Assembly: GCF_018332695.1 (NCBI RefSeq)
Contig: NZ_BOQN01000001.1
Span: 62,001 to 126,000 of the forward strand
DNA length: 64,000 nt
Direction of reading: 5' to 3'
DNA from: Paractinoplanes toevensis
GTDB lineage: Bacteria; Actinomycetota; Actinomycetes; Mycobacteriales; Micromonosporaceae
Numbering within the stretch: position 1 is the stretch's first letter; each line of letters starts with the position of its first letter. Positions 32,271 to 41,408 of this stretch are shown piece after piece. The position numbers and the translations under genes were made by a program. The notes under the pieces are model-generated. The model saw only the letters and a program-made list of their open reading frames with translations. It searched no databases and was not told the DNA's origin.

Positions 32271-34787
32271 ATGGAGCAGCAGCTGCTGGCGGACGTCGGG
32301 ACCGGGCTGACCAGCACCCAGGCCGAATATCGGCGTAAGCACGGCGACGCGAACACCGCGGTCAAGGGCGGCTCCCGCAGTTACGCCGAGATCCTGCGAA
32401 CCAACGTCTTCTCGTTCTTCAACATCATTCTCTTCGTGATCGGCGCGGCGCTGATGGCCATGGGCCGGTTCAGCGACGCGCTGATCAGCGTCGGGCTCGG
32501 TCTGATCAATGCGGTGATCAGCGCGGCCCAGGAGATCCGGGCCAAGCGCAAGCTGGACCGGCTCCAGCTGCTCGAACGCACCCAGGTCATGGTGGTGCGG
32601 GACGGGCAGGAGACCACGATCGACCCGGACCAGGTGGTGCGGGGCGACGTCCTGAAGATCAAGCCCGGCGATCAGATCGTGGTGGACGGGCCGGTGCTCG
32701 GCGAATGCCGGATCGAGGCCGACGAGTCGCTGCTGACCGGCGAATCCGATCCGGTGGTGAAGCAGCCCGGCGACGATCTGCGCTCGGGCAGCCTGTGCGT
32801 GGCCGGCGACGGGCATCAGCTGGCCCGGGACGTGGGCGCGCACAGCTACGCCGGGCGGCTCACCGCGGAGGCCCGCCGGGCCAGCACCGACAAGACGCCG
32901 CTGCAGAAGCGCGTCGAGTTCCTGGTGCGGCTGGTCATGGCGCTGACCGCGCTGATGAGCGGAGCGATCCTCGGCCAGGCCGCGATCGAGGGCTTCAGCC
33001 TGCTGCGGGTCGTGCAGACCACCGCCGTACTGTCGGGGCTCGTTCCTTATGGTTTGTTCTTCCTGATCGCCGTCGCCTACACGGCGGGCGCGGCCACGAT
33101 CGCCCGCTCGGGCGCCCTCGTGCAGCAGGTCAACGCGGTCGAGTCGGTCAGCAACGTGGACGTGGTCTGCACCGACAAGACCGGCACGCTCACCACCGGC
33201 CGGCTGACCGTCGACGAGATCCAGCCGGTCGGCACGCACGACCGGGACGAGGTGGAACGGCTGCTCGGTTCGCTCGCCCACAACGCGGCCTCGCCCAACC
33301 TCACGTCGCAGGCGCTGGCGGCGGCCCTGCCGGGCGCCGCCTGGCAGGTCCGCGACGAGATACCCTTCGCGTCCTCCCTGCGCTGGTCGGGGGTCGTCGC
33401 CGAGGAGGGTACGTGGATCCTGGGCGCACCGGACGCGCTGGCCGGCCGGTTGTCCCCGCCGCTGCCCGAGGAAACCGTGGTGAAGTGCACCGAGCGCGGT
33501 CTCCGCGTACTCCTGCTGGCCAGGCCGGCCACGGCCGGAGCCGGACTGCGCGACGCGGCCGGACGCCCCACCCTGCCGGCGCTGGAACCGGTCGGCATGG
33601 TGGCGCTCGCCGACGAGCTGCGACCCGAGGTGGGCGAGACGATCGCCCGGTTCCGGCGCGACGGCGTCGACCTGAAGGTGCTGTCCGGCGACGACCCGCG
33701 CACGGTGGCGGCGATCGCGGCGCGGGCCGGCCTGGACGCGGGCGAGCCGGTGGCGGGTGCGCTCCTGGACGGCCTGGACGACCCGGCGCTGGACCGCGTG
33801 GTCAGCCGCACCACGGTCTTCGGCCGGGTGGCCCCCGAGCACAAGGAGCGCATCGTCCGTTCGCTGCGCCGCCAGCACCACTACGTCGCGATGATCGGCG
33901 ACGGCGTGAACGACGCCCGCGCCCTGAAGGGCGCCCAGGTGGGCGTGGCGATGCGCAGCGGCAGCGCGGTGACCCGCGACGTGGCCGACATCGTGCTGAC
34001 CGACGACTCGTTCGCGGCACTCCCACCGGCGCAGCGCGAAGGCCGGCGCATCATCAACGGCATCGGCCTGTCCCTGCACGTCTTCCTGGCCCGGGTGGCC
34101 ACCCAGGGCCTGGTGATCCTCGCCGTCACGATGCTGGGCCTGGGCTTTCCCTACTCCCCCACCCAGGTCGGCCTGACGCTGTTCACGGTGGGTGTGCCCA
34201 CGTTCTTCCTGACGATGTGGGCGAAGCCGATGCCCCCCGACCGCAAAATGTTCTCCGGCCTGGCCGCCTTCGTGATCCCCGCCGCGGTGATCACGGCAAG
34301 CTTCGGAACGGCCCTGTACGCCGCGCTGTACGAGGCCGTGACGATCGGTTTCGGCTCCGGCCGCACACCGGCCGAGGTGGTCCGGGAGTTCGAGCGGTAC
34401 ACCGGCCTGGCCTACAACGACACCGACTTCACGGCGGCATCAGCGACCATCGCCGCCCAGACCGGCCTGTCGAGCTTCTTCTGCCTGGCGAGTTTCCTGC
34501 TGATCCTGTTCCTGGCCCCGCCCAACCGCCTGTTCGCGGCCTGGACCCCACCGACCCACGACAAGCGCCCGGCCTACCTGGTGGCCGGCTTGATAGCGGC
34601 GTTCGGCGCGGTCCTGTTCGTGCCGGCCCTCTACACCTACTTCGGCCTGACCGGCCCGTCCACACCGATGTTCGCCCTGGTCCTGCCGTTGCTGCTGCTG
34701 TGGTTCGCCGTGCTGAGCCTGGCCTTCCGGCTGCGCCTGCTGGACCGGGTGCTGGGCCTGGACGGCCTCCGCTCGGCAAACGACTGA
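32271..34787 (+). CDS. P-type cation ATPase (CtpE-like)
   Basis: 838 residues. The actuator loop holds SLLTGESDPV (TGES). The phosphorylation site is Asp302 in VCTDKTGTLTTG. The hinge reads MIGDGVNDARALKGAQVGVAM. The fourth membrane helix has GLVPYGLFFLIAVAYTAGA, where classical calcium pumps have PEGL. No CPC motif, so it is not a heavy-metal P1B pump. C-terminal helices continue to about residue 825. Overall it resembles mycobacterial CtpE, reported as a calcium importer, but the substrate here is inference. A purine-rich ribosome site (AGGGGGT) precedes the ATG. Confidence 0.9.
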   Translation: MEQQLLADVGTGLTSTQAEYRRKHGDANTAVKGGSRSYAEILRTNVFSFFNIILFVIGAALMAMGRFSDALISVGLGLINAVISAAQEIRAKRKLDRLQLLERTQVMVVRDGQETTIDPDQVVRGDVLKIKPGDQIVVDGPVLGECRIEADESLLTGESDPVVKQPGDDLRSGSLCVAGDGHQLARDVGAHSYAGRLTAEARRASTDKTPLQKRVEFLVRLVMALTALMSGAILGQAAIEGFSLLRVVQTTAVLSGLVPYGLFFLIAVAYTAGAATIARSGALVQQVNAVESVSNVDVVCTDKTGTLTTGRLTVDEIQPVGTHDRDEVERLLGSLAHNAASPNLTSQALAAALPGAAWQVRDEIPFASSLRWSGVVAEEGTWILGAPDALAGRLSPPLPEETVVKCTERGLRVLLLARPATAGAGLRDAAGRPTLPALEPVGMVALADELRPEVGETIARFRRDGVDLKVLSGDDPRTVAAIAARAGLDAGEPVAGALLDGLDDPALDRVVSRTTVFGRVAPEHKERIVRSLRRQHHYVAMIGDGVNDARALKGAQVGVAMRSGSAVTRDVADIVLTDDSFAALPPAQREGRRIINGIGLSLHVFLARVATQGLVILAVTMLGLGFPYSPTQVGLTLFTVGVPTFFLTMWAKPMPPDRKMFSGLAAFVIPAAVITASFGTALYAALYEAVTIGFGSGRTPAEVVREFERYTGLAYNDTDFTAASATIAAQTGLSSFFCLASFLLILFLAPPNRLFAAWTPPTHDKRPAYLVAGLIAAFGAVLFVPALYTYFGLTGPSTPMFALVLPLLLLWFAVLSLAFRLRLLDRVLGLDGLRSAND

Positions 34788-34867
34788 CCCCTGCGGGGAG
34801 GCCCCCACGTGCCTGCCGCGGCATCGCACGTTCACTCACGCTCTCTTTCGCGTACGCGCTGCCCCAC

Positions 34868-35622
34868 TCCCGTGGCACTCGGTCCCGGCCGCTGCAACTC
34901 ACCCTCCGCGCGCCCGCTGCGGGCGGGCCCGGCCCACAAGCCGGCCACCGGCCGGCGGCGACGCGGTCGATGCCCTGCCGTGGCGCCCGACACCGCAGAT
35001 CTTGTGGACTTGCCGCTCTATCGGCGGAGTCAATACTTCGTTGCATCACTATCGATGATCTTGATGGGGTGCAGTGATGGCGGCGCGGTTGACTACGGCA
35101 GAACGTGAAGAGGTAGCGATCGGGCCGGCCCGGCACGATGCGATGCGGGCGATCGCCCGCAGGCTGGGCCGGGCCTGCTCGACGGTGTCGCGGGAAGTGA
35201 AACTGAACTCGCTGCATCCCCACGCCGTCCGGTTCGACAGACCCGAGATGGCGTACCGGGCCGGCCAGGCCGAACGCGTTTCCACCGGCCGCCGCCCCCG
35301 ACCCCGGCCCGGACGACTGGCACAACCCGGACTGCTACGCACCGAGGTCTTGACCCGCCTCGCCCAGCGCACTGGCGAACCCCGGCCGAGAAACTCGCCG
35401 AGTTCCTGACCAGCACCGATGCAACCACCCCTTGACGCCGCCATCCGCACAGCATGCCCACAAGATCGGGCGTAGCCAGGACCACGCGGCCGATCTTGTG
35501 GACTTGCCGCTCTGTCCGCGCGGTAGGTCCACAAGGTCGGGTGTAGCCAGGGGCGGGCCGGGCCCGCCCGTGGCGGGCGCGCGGAGGGTGAGCTGCACCT
35601 GCCGGGACGGCGTGCCACGGGA
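34868..35622. mobile_element. degenerate element bounded by 68-bp inverted repeats
   Basis: The left arm (34868-34935) and the reverse complement of the right arm (35555-35622) agree at 61 of 68 positions, both beginning TCCCGTGGCAC and sharing ACCCTCCGCGCGCCCGC and CGGGCGGGCCCGGCCC. Between them is an IS30-type transposase fragment. IS30 ends are usually about 25 bp, so the arms may be two copies of a separate palindromic repeat into or beside which the IS inserted. No target duplication is obvious. Confidence 0.55.
35077..35436 (+). pseudogene. IS30-family transposase fragment
   Basis: The readable start MAARLTTAEREEVAIGPARHD, then MRAIARRLGRACSTVSREV, is the helix-turn-helix of IS30 transposases, which recognises the element ends. 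About 95 codons on, near 35370, the sense frame shifts: the next frame reads RTPAEKLAEFLTS, the expected continuation, and stops at 35436. The whole DDE catalytic region is missing. It is therefore a truncated, frameshifted relic without activity. Confidence 0.75.
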
Positions 35623-35650
35623 CTGAGCCGGGCCGTACGGAAAAGGGTCT

Positions 35651-36808
35651 CTAGATCTTTGCGCCTATGGCAGTCCCGTTGGCCGGCACCAGGAAATCGG
35701 ACGTGCGGACCGAGCCGTCGGCGTTTCGGGCTCCGGTGATCACGCTCGGATCGGTGCTTACCAGCGTCCACGTACCGCCGATGTTCCAGGAATTGCCGGA
35801 CGCCGATGACGAACCCAGCGCCACCGTGGCCTTGTTTCCCACCGCTAGATTGGCCGTCAATTTCGACGTGGATCCGCCGTCGAAGTCGAAGCCGGTCTTG
35901 GCGTTCTGATAGGCCGTGCTCCGCGAGATCAGCAGAGTGCCGGTGTTTCCGTTGTCGGTGAAGCCGTGCGCCGCGTTCGAGAACGACATGCTGTTGCTCA
36001 CCGCGTGGTTGGCGGCCGGTCCCGTCCCGCCGCTGCCACCCAGCTTGAACCCGTTGCCGTCACCGGAGAAGTTCGGGATGGCCCAGCGGTTGTAGCCGTT
36101 CCCGTACGCGATGCTGTTCTGGATGGTGATCGGCGAGGTGAAGGCCCAGGCGTCGAAACCGTCGTCGATGTTGTTCCACAGCCGGACGCCCCGCACCACA
36201 TTCCCGGCGCCGCTGCCTTCCTTGATGCCGAGCCCGTCGGCACTCTCGCCGTTCTTGCGCGGGTCCCGGTTGTTGTAGCTGTCCAGATTGAGAATCAGGT
36301 TTCCGGCCGAGGCCCCTTGCAACTGGAACCCGGTCTCGTAGTTGTCGTGCGTGGACAGCCGCTCGAACGTGTTGTTGTTGCACGCGTTGCAATAGACCCC
36401 GTACGGCCCGTGCACGATCTCCAGCCCCACGATCCGCCAGTAGGCCGCCTCCATGTGGATCGCACCCCGCTGCGCGGCCGGAATGGTCGACCCGACCGCC
36501 CCGGGCGTGTAGGGCAGAGCCTCGGCGTCGATGACGGGCCGCTCCGACTGGTACGCGGTGAGCGTGATGGGCGCCGCCGAGGTGCCGCTCTTGGCGATCG
36601 TCACCGTGGAGTCGAGCTTGTAGGTGCCGCCGCGCAGGGCGATCGTGTCGCCGGCGGCGACCACCCCGACGGCTTTCTGGATGGTGGCGAACGGCGCGGC
36701 GAGCGTGCCCGCGTTGCTGTCGCTGCCTCCGGGCGCGACGTAGTAGGTGCCGGCGGCGGCGACCGGCGCCGGCAGTGCGAGCATCGCGAGAACGAGCAGA
36801 GCCTTCAC
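35651..36808 (-). CDS. secreted right-handed beta-helix protein, pectate lyase family 9-like
   Basis: 385 residues. The first 18 residues are a signal peptide (MKALLVLAMLALPAPVAA). The mature start TYYVAPGGSDSNAGTLAAPFATIQKAV is the common opening of PelL/PelX-type polysaccharide lyases. Turns of the helix follow: ADGLGIKEGSGAGNVVRGVRLWNNIDDGFDAW, NSIAYGNGYN, GFKLGGSGGTG, and SRSTAYQNAKTGFDFDGGS. The WNNIDDGFDAW stretch is the calcium and substrate region of PL9. The target is probably pectin or another acidic plant polysaccharide. It is single, leftward, and flanked by the decayed IS. Confidence 0.85.
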   Translation of the reverse strand: MKALLVLAMLALPAPVAAAGTYYVAPGGSDSNAGTLAAPFATIQKAVGVVAAGDTIALRGGTYKLDSTVTIAKSGTSAAPITLTAYQSERPVIDAEALPYTPGAVGSTIPAAQRGAIHMEAAYWRIVGLEIVHGPYGVYCNACNNNTFERLSTHDNYETGFQLQGASAGNLILNLDSYNNRDPRKNGESADGLGIKEGSGAGNVVRGVRLWNNIDDGFDAWAFTSPITIQNSIAYGNGYNRWAIPNFSGDGNGFKLGGSGGTGPAANHAVSNSMSFSNAAHGFTDNGNTGTLLISRSTAYQNAKTGFDFDGGSTSKLTANLAVGNKATVALGSSSASGNSWNIGGTWTLVSTDPSVITGARNADGSVRTSDFLVPANGTAIGAKI

Positions 36809-36869
36809 CGAGTACCCCCTTCAGGAATGCGCTTTCCTCAGGGGAAACTACGCCAGGCATCGGCGTCGG

Positions 36870-37805
36870 TCAATGCGTGGGGGCGGCCGCCAGGACCAGG
36901 TCGAAGTTGATCTGGGCACCGGCGAAGGCCCCCGCGGCGGCGGCCGAACCCACCTGGGCGGACAGATCGGTGACGTTCCCGGCCGCCCAGACCCCGGGCA
37001 CCTCGGTGCGCCCGGTCGCGTCGACCGGAATGTGCTCGCCCATCCCCGACTGGTGCGGCACCGCCTTGAGTCCGAGCCCGTCGAGGAACCCGGCCCGCGC
37101 GATCATCCGGGTGGCGACCGCGACCACCCGGCGCGGAACCACCGAGCCGGAAGCGAGGCGGATCCCCGAGATCGCGTCGCCGGTCACCTCGACCGCGGCG
37201 ATCGGACCGTCCACCACGGTGATGCCGCGCGCGGCGAAGTCCCCGGCCTGCGCCTCGGTGAGCGCCGGCTGCTCGTGCCGGAAGAAGATCAGATCGTCGG
37301 TGAGCTGCCGGAACAGCAGGGCGTGGTGGATCGACGCCGGCCCGGTCGCGATCACGGCGATCGGCTGGTCGCGGACCTCCCACCCATGGCAGTACGGGCA
37401 GTGCACGACATCCCGCCCCCACCGCTCCCGCAGCCCCGGCACGTCGGGCAGCTCGTCGACCAGACCGGTCGTCACGAGCAGCCGCTTCGCCCGCACGTCC
37501 CGCCCGTCGCCGAGGCCGACCACGAAGCCGTCGCCGTCCGGCCGCACCCGGGCCACCGTGCCGGTGACGATCTCACCCCCGTAACCGCGCACCTCGTCCC
37601 GGCCGCGCGCGACCAGCTCGAGCGGCGGCATGCCCTCGCGGCCCAGCAGCCCGTGCACCCCGTCGGCGGGAGCGTTGCGCGGCTCCCCCGCGTCCACGAC
37701 CAGCACCGATCGCCGCGACCGGGCCAGCATCAGGGCCCCGCTGAGCCCGGCCGCGCCGCCGCCGACGACCACTACCTCGTATGCGTCCTTCATCTCTGCA
37801 GTCAT
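36870..37805 (-). CDS. thioredoxin reductase-like FAD/NAD(P) oxidoreductase
   Basis: 311 residues. FAD motif VVVVGGGAAGLSGALMLARSRRSVLVVDAGEPRN at the N-terminus; redox-type CPYC (Cys136, Cys139) in VVHCPYCHGWEV; and VWAAGNVTDLSAQVGSAAAAG, the second FAD contact, at the end. The pyridine-nucleotide motif near IAVIATGPASIHHALLF is weak (no clear GxGxxG), as in ferredoxin- or flavin-type relatives. The ATG at 37805 is the first in frame; the ATG at 37793 (MKDAYEVVVVG) is an equal candidate. No thioredoxin gene is adjacent. Confidence 0.8.
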   Translation of the reverse strand: MTAEMKDAYEVVVVGGGAAGLSGALMLARSRRSVLVVDAGEPRNAPADGVHGLLGREGMPPLELVARGRDEVRGYGGEIVTGTVARVRPDGDGFVVGLGDGRDVRAKRLLVTTGLVDELPDVPGLRERWGRDVVHCPYCHGWEVRDQPIAVIATGPASIHHALLFRQLTDDLIFFRHEQPALTEAQAGDFAARGITVVDGPIAAVEVTGDAISGIRLASGSVVPRRVVAVATRMIARAGFLDGLGLKAVPHQSGMGEHIPVDATGRTEVPGVWAAGNVTDLSAQVGSAAAAGAFAGAQINFDLVLAAAPTH

Positions 37806-38132
37806 GTGAGCACGGTGCCGCCGGCCGCCGGCGAACGCCAAGAATTCTTGCCAGTTCAGCAAAGGCGCAGAAACCCCGAAGCAACGGCGGAAATAGGACG
37901 CCGTGATTGTTCCGGTGTCGGAAATGAGTCCGAGTTGGATGATCTCTGCGCTGGTCGGCGCCGGTAAATTTCTGCGGCAGAAGTATTGACCTTGACCGAC
38001 GGCAACACAGATCCTGTTGCGGCGGTCGACAAAGAGTGACCGCAGGACCACGCCTGACTCCCGCCACCAGGTGACCAGCAGAAAAGGCTGTGTGCACGCT
38101 CACACAGTCGCGCTGACAGATGAGCTGATCGC
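37806..38132. promoter_or_regulatory. divergent intergenic region before the conservon
   Basis: 327 bases without a gene, less GC-rich than its surroundings. An inverted repeat CTGTGTG (38088-38094) and CACACAG (38101-38107) lies 25 bases before the kinase GTG and is a candidate operator. A TTGACC at 37986 with AGATCC 17 bases on is a weak promoter candidate. I see no coding potential. Confidence 0.4.
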
Positions 38133-40349
38133 GTGCCCGTCCACGACGCCGCGCCGTCCGGTCGCCCGGGTGGCACGATCCGCGGTCGCATCGCGCGGAT
38201 CCTGGCGCTACCGATGGCGGCCGTCCTGGTGCTGCTCGGGATCATCGCGGTCGGCGAGGTCGACCGATACCGCACCGCCGCCCGGACCGCCCAGGCCGTC
38301 ACCCTCGAGCTCGCCGTGCTCGAGCTGGTGCAGGACCTGCAGACCGAGCGCGGTCTCGCGGCCGGCCTGCTCGGCGGCATCGCCGGCTTCCGCGCCGAGT
38401 TCGCCCCGGCCCGTCAGCGCGTCGACAAGCAGCGCGCCGAGGTGGAGTCGCTGACCGAGCCGGGCGGCCGGGCCGAGGATCGGGTGGCCGGCGTGCTCAC
38501 CCAGCTCGACGGCCTCGCCGGGGTGCGCGCCGCCACCGACACCGGGGCCGGCGCGCAGGCGGCCACCGCCGGCTTCTACACCGGACTGATCACCCAGCTG
38601 ATCAACGTGGACTACGGACTCAGCACCGTCGGCGACACCGAACTCCGCCGCGGCTACGCCACTCTCAGCATGTTCAGCGTGGCGACGGAGTCGGCCGCCC
38701 AGGAACGCATGCTGCTCAACGGCGTGTTCACGGCCGGCGCCTTCGGTCCGGGCGAGTTCGTCCAGTTCGTCTCGACGCGGTCCGCGCGCGACACCGCACT
38801 GCTGGCCTTCAACCAGTACGGCAACCCGGCCGCCCTGGACGCGAAGAACCAGGTGCTGAACACCGACGCCGGCCGCCAGGTCGCCGCGATGGAGCAGGCC
38901 GCGCTGACCGCCACCGACGGGCGCGCGCTGCGGGTCGACGCCACCTCGTGGTGGTCGGCGTCCGGCGCCGTGCTCGACGCCCTGCAGACCGCCGGCCGGG
39001 GCATCGGCGTCTCCGCGCAGGACCGGGCCGAGGACCTCCAGCGCAGGGCCGGCCTGCGGCTCGGCGGGCTGGCCGTGGTGACCCTGCTGCTGCTGGCCGG
39101 TGCGGGCTACCTGGCGTTCGTGGCGGCCCGGGCACTGGCCCGCCCGCTCGACGCCCTGGCCGCCGAGGCACACCGGATCGCCGCCGACGAGTTGCCCCGG
39201 GCGGTGCACCGGGCCGGCTCCGGCACCGTCGACGACCCGCCGTCGCCGGTGCGGGTCGACCGGGGCGCCACCACCGAGGTGCGGCAGGTGGCCGACGCCT
39301 TCGAGCGGGTGCAGACCACGGCGTACGCCCTGGCCACCGAGCAGGCGCGGTTGCGCCGGGCCACCGCCGAATCGCTCGCCGACCTCGGCCGCCGTAATCA
39401 GAACCTGCTGCGCCGCCAGCTCGGGTTCATCACCAAGCTGGAGCGCGAAGAGGCCAACCCGGCCGGGCTGGCCAACCTGTTCGAGCTCGACCACCTGGCC
39501 ACCCGCATGCGCCGCAACGCCGAGAGCCTGCTCGTGCTGGTCGGCGCGGCCAGCCCGCGCCAGTGGTCGGAGCCGCTGCCGATCACCGACGTGATCCGGG
39601 CCGCGATCAGCGAGGTCGAGGAGTACCGCCGGGTCACCCTGCGCCGGGTGGACGACGCCCTGGTCGCGGGCTCGGCCGTGACCGGGGTCGCGCACATGCT
39701 CGCCGAACTGATCGAGAACGGTCTGGCCTTCTCACCGCCCGATGTGGACGTGGAGATCCACGGCCGGGTGATCGGCGACGGCTACCTCATCGCGGTCACC
39801 GACCAGGGCATCGGCATGCGCCCCGACGAGATGGCGGACGCCAACCAGCGGTTGCGCGGCGAGGGCGACTTCATCACCGCGCCGGCCCGGTTCCTCGGCC
39901 ACTTCGTGGTGGGCCGGCTCGCCGCCGAGACCGGCATCGGGGTCCAGCTCGCGCCGTCGCCGGTGACCGGGGTGACCGCCCGGCTGTCGCTGCCGGCTTC
40001 GGTCCTGGTGGAACGGAAGACCGTCACGGCCGCGGCGGCGCCGGCGCGCCGCCTTCCGCCGGCGCCACGCGAGAACGTTCCGCTGCGCTCCAACACCATC
40101 GAGTACGTCGTGGTGGACCCCGCCCCCGCACCCCCGGCCGAATCGGTGGCCGCCGACCGTACGCCCAACGGCCTGCGCCGGCGCACTCCGCGCAACCGGC
40201 GGGAACCGTCCACCGCCACCGCAGTGGCGGTGGCCGAACCGCCGCCCGCCGTGGAGGACACCCCGGAGGCGCTCCGGACGCGGCTCACCGCGTTCCGCGA
40301 CGGCGTGCTGCGAGCCGGTACCGCCCGATCACAGGAAGAGAACGTATGA
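38133..40349 (+). CDS. cvnA: nitrate/nitrite-sensor-domain histidine kinase-like protein (CvnA)
   Basis: 738 residues from GTG. A first membrane helix (about 24-44, ILALPMAAVLVLLGIIAVGE) leads to an outside NIT-type helical sensor with LELVQDLQTERGLAAGLLGG and SFATESAAQERMLLN-like features. A second helix follows (about 310-330, LAVVTLLLLAGAGYLAF), then a HAMP-like segment. The kinase part has HMLAELIENGLAFSPPDVDVEI (N box), VTDQGIGMRPDEM and FLGHFVVGRLAAETGIGV. A phosphorylatable histidine in the usual H-box is not evident, as is normal for conservon kinases. The stop overlaps the cvnB start by 4 bases. Confidence 0.9.
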   Translation: MPVHDAAPSGRPGGTIRGRIARILALPMAAVLVLLGIIAVGEVDRYRTAARTAQAVTLELAVLELVQDLQTERGLAAGLLGGIAGFRAEFAPARQRVDKQRAEVESLTEPGGRAEDRVAGVLTQLDGLAGVRAATDTGAGAQAATAGFYTGLITQLINVDYGLSTVGDTELRRGYATLSMFSVATESAAQERMLLNGVFTAGAFGPGEFVQFVSTRSARDTALLAFNQYGNPAALDAKNQVLNTDAGRQVAAMEQAALTATDGRALRVDATSWWSASGAVLDALQTAGRGIGVSAQDRAEDLQRRAGLRLGGLAVVTLLLLAGAGYLAFVAARALARPLDALAAEAHRIAADELPRAVHRAGSGTVDDPPSPVRVDRGATTEVRQVADAFERVQTTAYALATEQARLRRATAESLADLGRRNQNLLRRQLGFITKLEREEANPAGLANLFELDHLATRMRRNAESLLVLVGAASPRQWSEPLPITDVIRAAISEVEEYRRVTLRRVDDALVAGSAVTGVAHMLAELIENGLAFSPPDVDVEIHGRVIGDGYLIAVTDQGIGMRPDEMADANQRLRGEGDFITAPARFLGHFVVGRLAAETGIGVQLAPSPVTGVTARLSLPASVLVERKTVTAAAAPARRLPPAPRENVPLRSNTIEYVVVDPAPAPPAESVAADRTPNGLRRRTPRNRREPSTATAVAVAEPPPAVEDTPEALRTRLTAFRDGVLRAGTARSQEENV

Positions 40350-40771
40350 GCGTCGACGCGTCGGCCGACCGGCACCGGTTCAACTGGCTTCTCGGCAACT
40401 TCGTCCACCAGACCGACGGCGTACGGGATGCCATCGCCGTTTCGTCGGACGGCTTGCTGATCGCCAGCTCCGACGGGCTGGACCGGGCCGAGGCCGACCA
40501 GCTGGCCGCGATCGTGTCGAGTCTGGCCAGCCTCGCCCGCAGCGCGTCCCGCCGGTACGACTTCGACGGCCTGAAACTCATCATGATCGAGATGCGGCGC
40601 GGTTTCCTGCTGGTGTCGCAGATCTCCGGTGGCAGCGTTCTCGGGGTGGTTGCCGGCGGCGACTGCGATCTGGGCCTGGTCGGCTACGAGATCTCCCTGC
40701 TGGCCGAACGGTTCGGTGACCTGCTCACCCCGGCGCTGATCGCCGAATCCCGGCAGCACCTGCCCCGATGA
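40346..40771 (+). CDS. cvnB: roadblock/LC7-domain protein (CvnB)
   Basis: 141 residues. FNWLLGNFVHQTDGVRDAIAVSSDGLLIASSDGLDRAEADQLAAIVSSLASLARS is a typical prokaryotic roadblock domain, which dimerises and regulates small GTPases. RGFLLVSQISGGSVLGVVAG completes the sheet. In Streptomyces conservons the order is kinase, roadblock, DUF742, GTPase, and the set works like a membrane G-protein complex. Coupled to cvnA by ATGA. Confidence 0.93.
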   Translation: MSVDASADRHRFNWLLGNFVHQTDGVRDAIAVSSDGLLIASSDGLDRAEADQLAAIVSSLASLARSASRRYDFDGLKLIMIEMRRGFLLVSQISGGSVLGVVAGGDCDLGLVGYEISLLAERFGDLLTPALIAESRQHLPR

Positions 40772-40804
40772 CCGGCATCAGTCTGATCGAAAGGATCCGG
40801 GATC

Positions 40805-41377
40805 GTGTCCGCGCTCTCTGACACGGTGGCGCCACCGATAGCCGTCAAGATCGTGGTCAGCGGCGGTTTCGGGGCGGGCAAGACGACCTTCGTCGGCGCC
40901 ATCTCCGAGATCGAGCCGCTGGTCACCGAGGCGGAACTGACCGAGCACTCGATCGGCGTGGACGACACCTCGGCCGTGGCCGGCAAGACCACCACCACGG
41001 TGGCACTCGACTTCGGCCGCATCACCCTCGACGACGCCCTGCTGCTCTACCTGTTCGGCACGCCCGGCCAGGACCGGTTCTCGTTCCTCTGGGACGACCT
41101 GGTCGACGGGGCGATCGGCGCGATCGTGCTGGTCGACACCCGCCGGGTGGAGGACTCCTTTCCCTCGATCGACTATTTCGAGGAGAACCGGATCCCGTTC
41201 ATCGTCGGGATCAACCGGTTCGACGGCGGCATGCGCTTCGACCCGCGCGAGGTCCGCGACGCGCTCGGCGTCAGCGACGGGGTGCCGATCGTCGAGTGCG
41301 ACGCCCGGATCCGCGAGTCCGTGAAGGACGTTCTGGTGGCCCTCACCGAGGAGGTCCTGACCCGGCGGCTGAGGTGA
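40805..41377 (+). CDS. cvnD: conservon GTP-binding protein (CvnD)
   Basis: 190 residues from GTG, with an AAGGAT ribosome site. P-loop GGFGAGKTTF, switch region DDTSAVAGKTTTTVALDFGRI, and FGTPGQDRFSFLWDDL in the G3 position. VGINRFDGG replaces NKxD as the base-recognition motif. These are features of the MglA-like/ATP-GTP-binding family of conservons. It follows cvnB after only 33 bases, so no DUF742 (cvnC) gene separates them. Confidence 0.92.
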   Translation: MSALSDTVAPPIAVKIVVSGGFGAGKTTFVGAISEIEPLVTEAELTEHSIGVDDTSAVAGKTTTTVALDFGRITLDDALLLYLFGTPGQDRFSFLWDDLVDGAIGAIVLVDTRRVEDSFPSIDYFEENRIPFIVGINRFDGGMRFDPREVRDALGVSDGVPIVECDARIRESVKDVLVALTEEVLTRRLR

Positions 41378-41408
41378 ACAGTGGCCAACCATCGATAGCC
41401 TTTTCCGC

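Larger units (their letters stand above)
34788..35650. other. gene-poor region with decayed insertion element and repeats
   Basis: 863 bases with no intact gene. It holds an IS30 transposase fragment, a pair of 68-bp inverted repeats, and two short repeat families. One is a 22-bp direct repeat GATCTTGTGGACTTGCCGC.. at 34998-35019 and 35492-35513. The other is CCACAAGATCGGGCGTAGCC at 35458 with a near copy (CCACAAGGTCGGGTGTAGCC) at 35529. These share the GATCTTG core with the hairpins at 18480-18736. Confidence 0.6.

Noticed and set aside
34868..35622. Intact insertion sequence
   Set aside because: The transposase lacks its catalytic domain and is frameshifted; no target duplication is visible.
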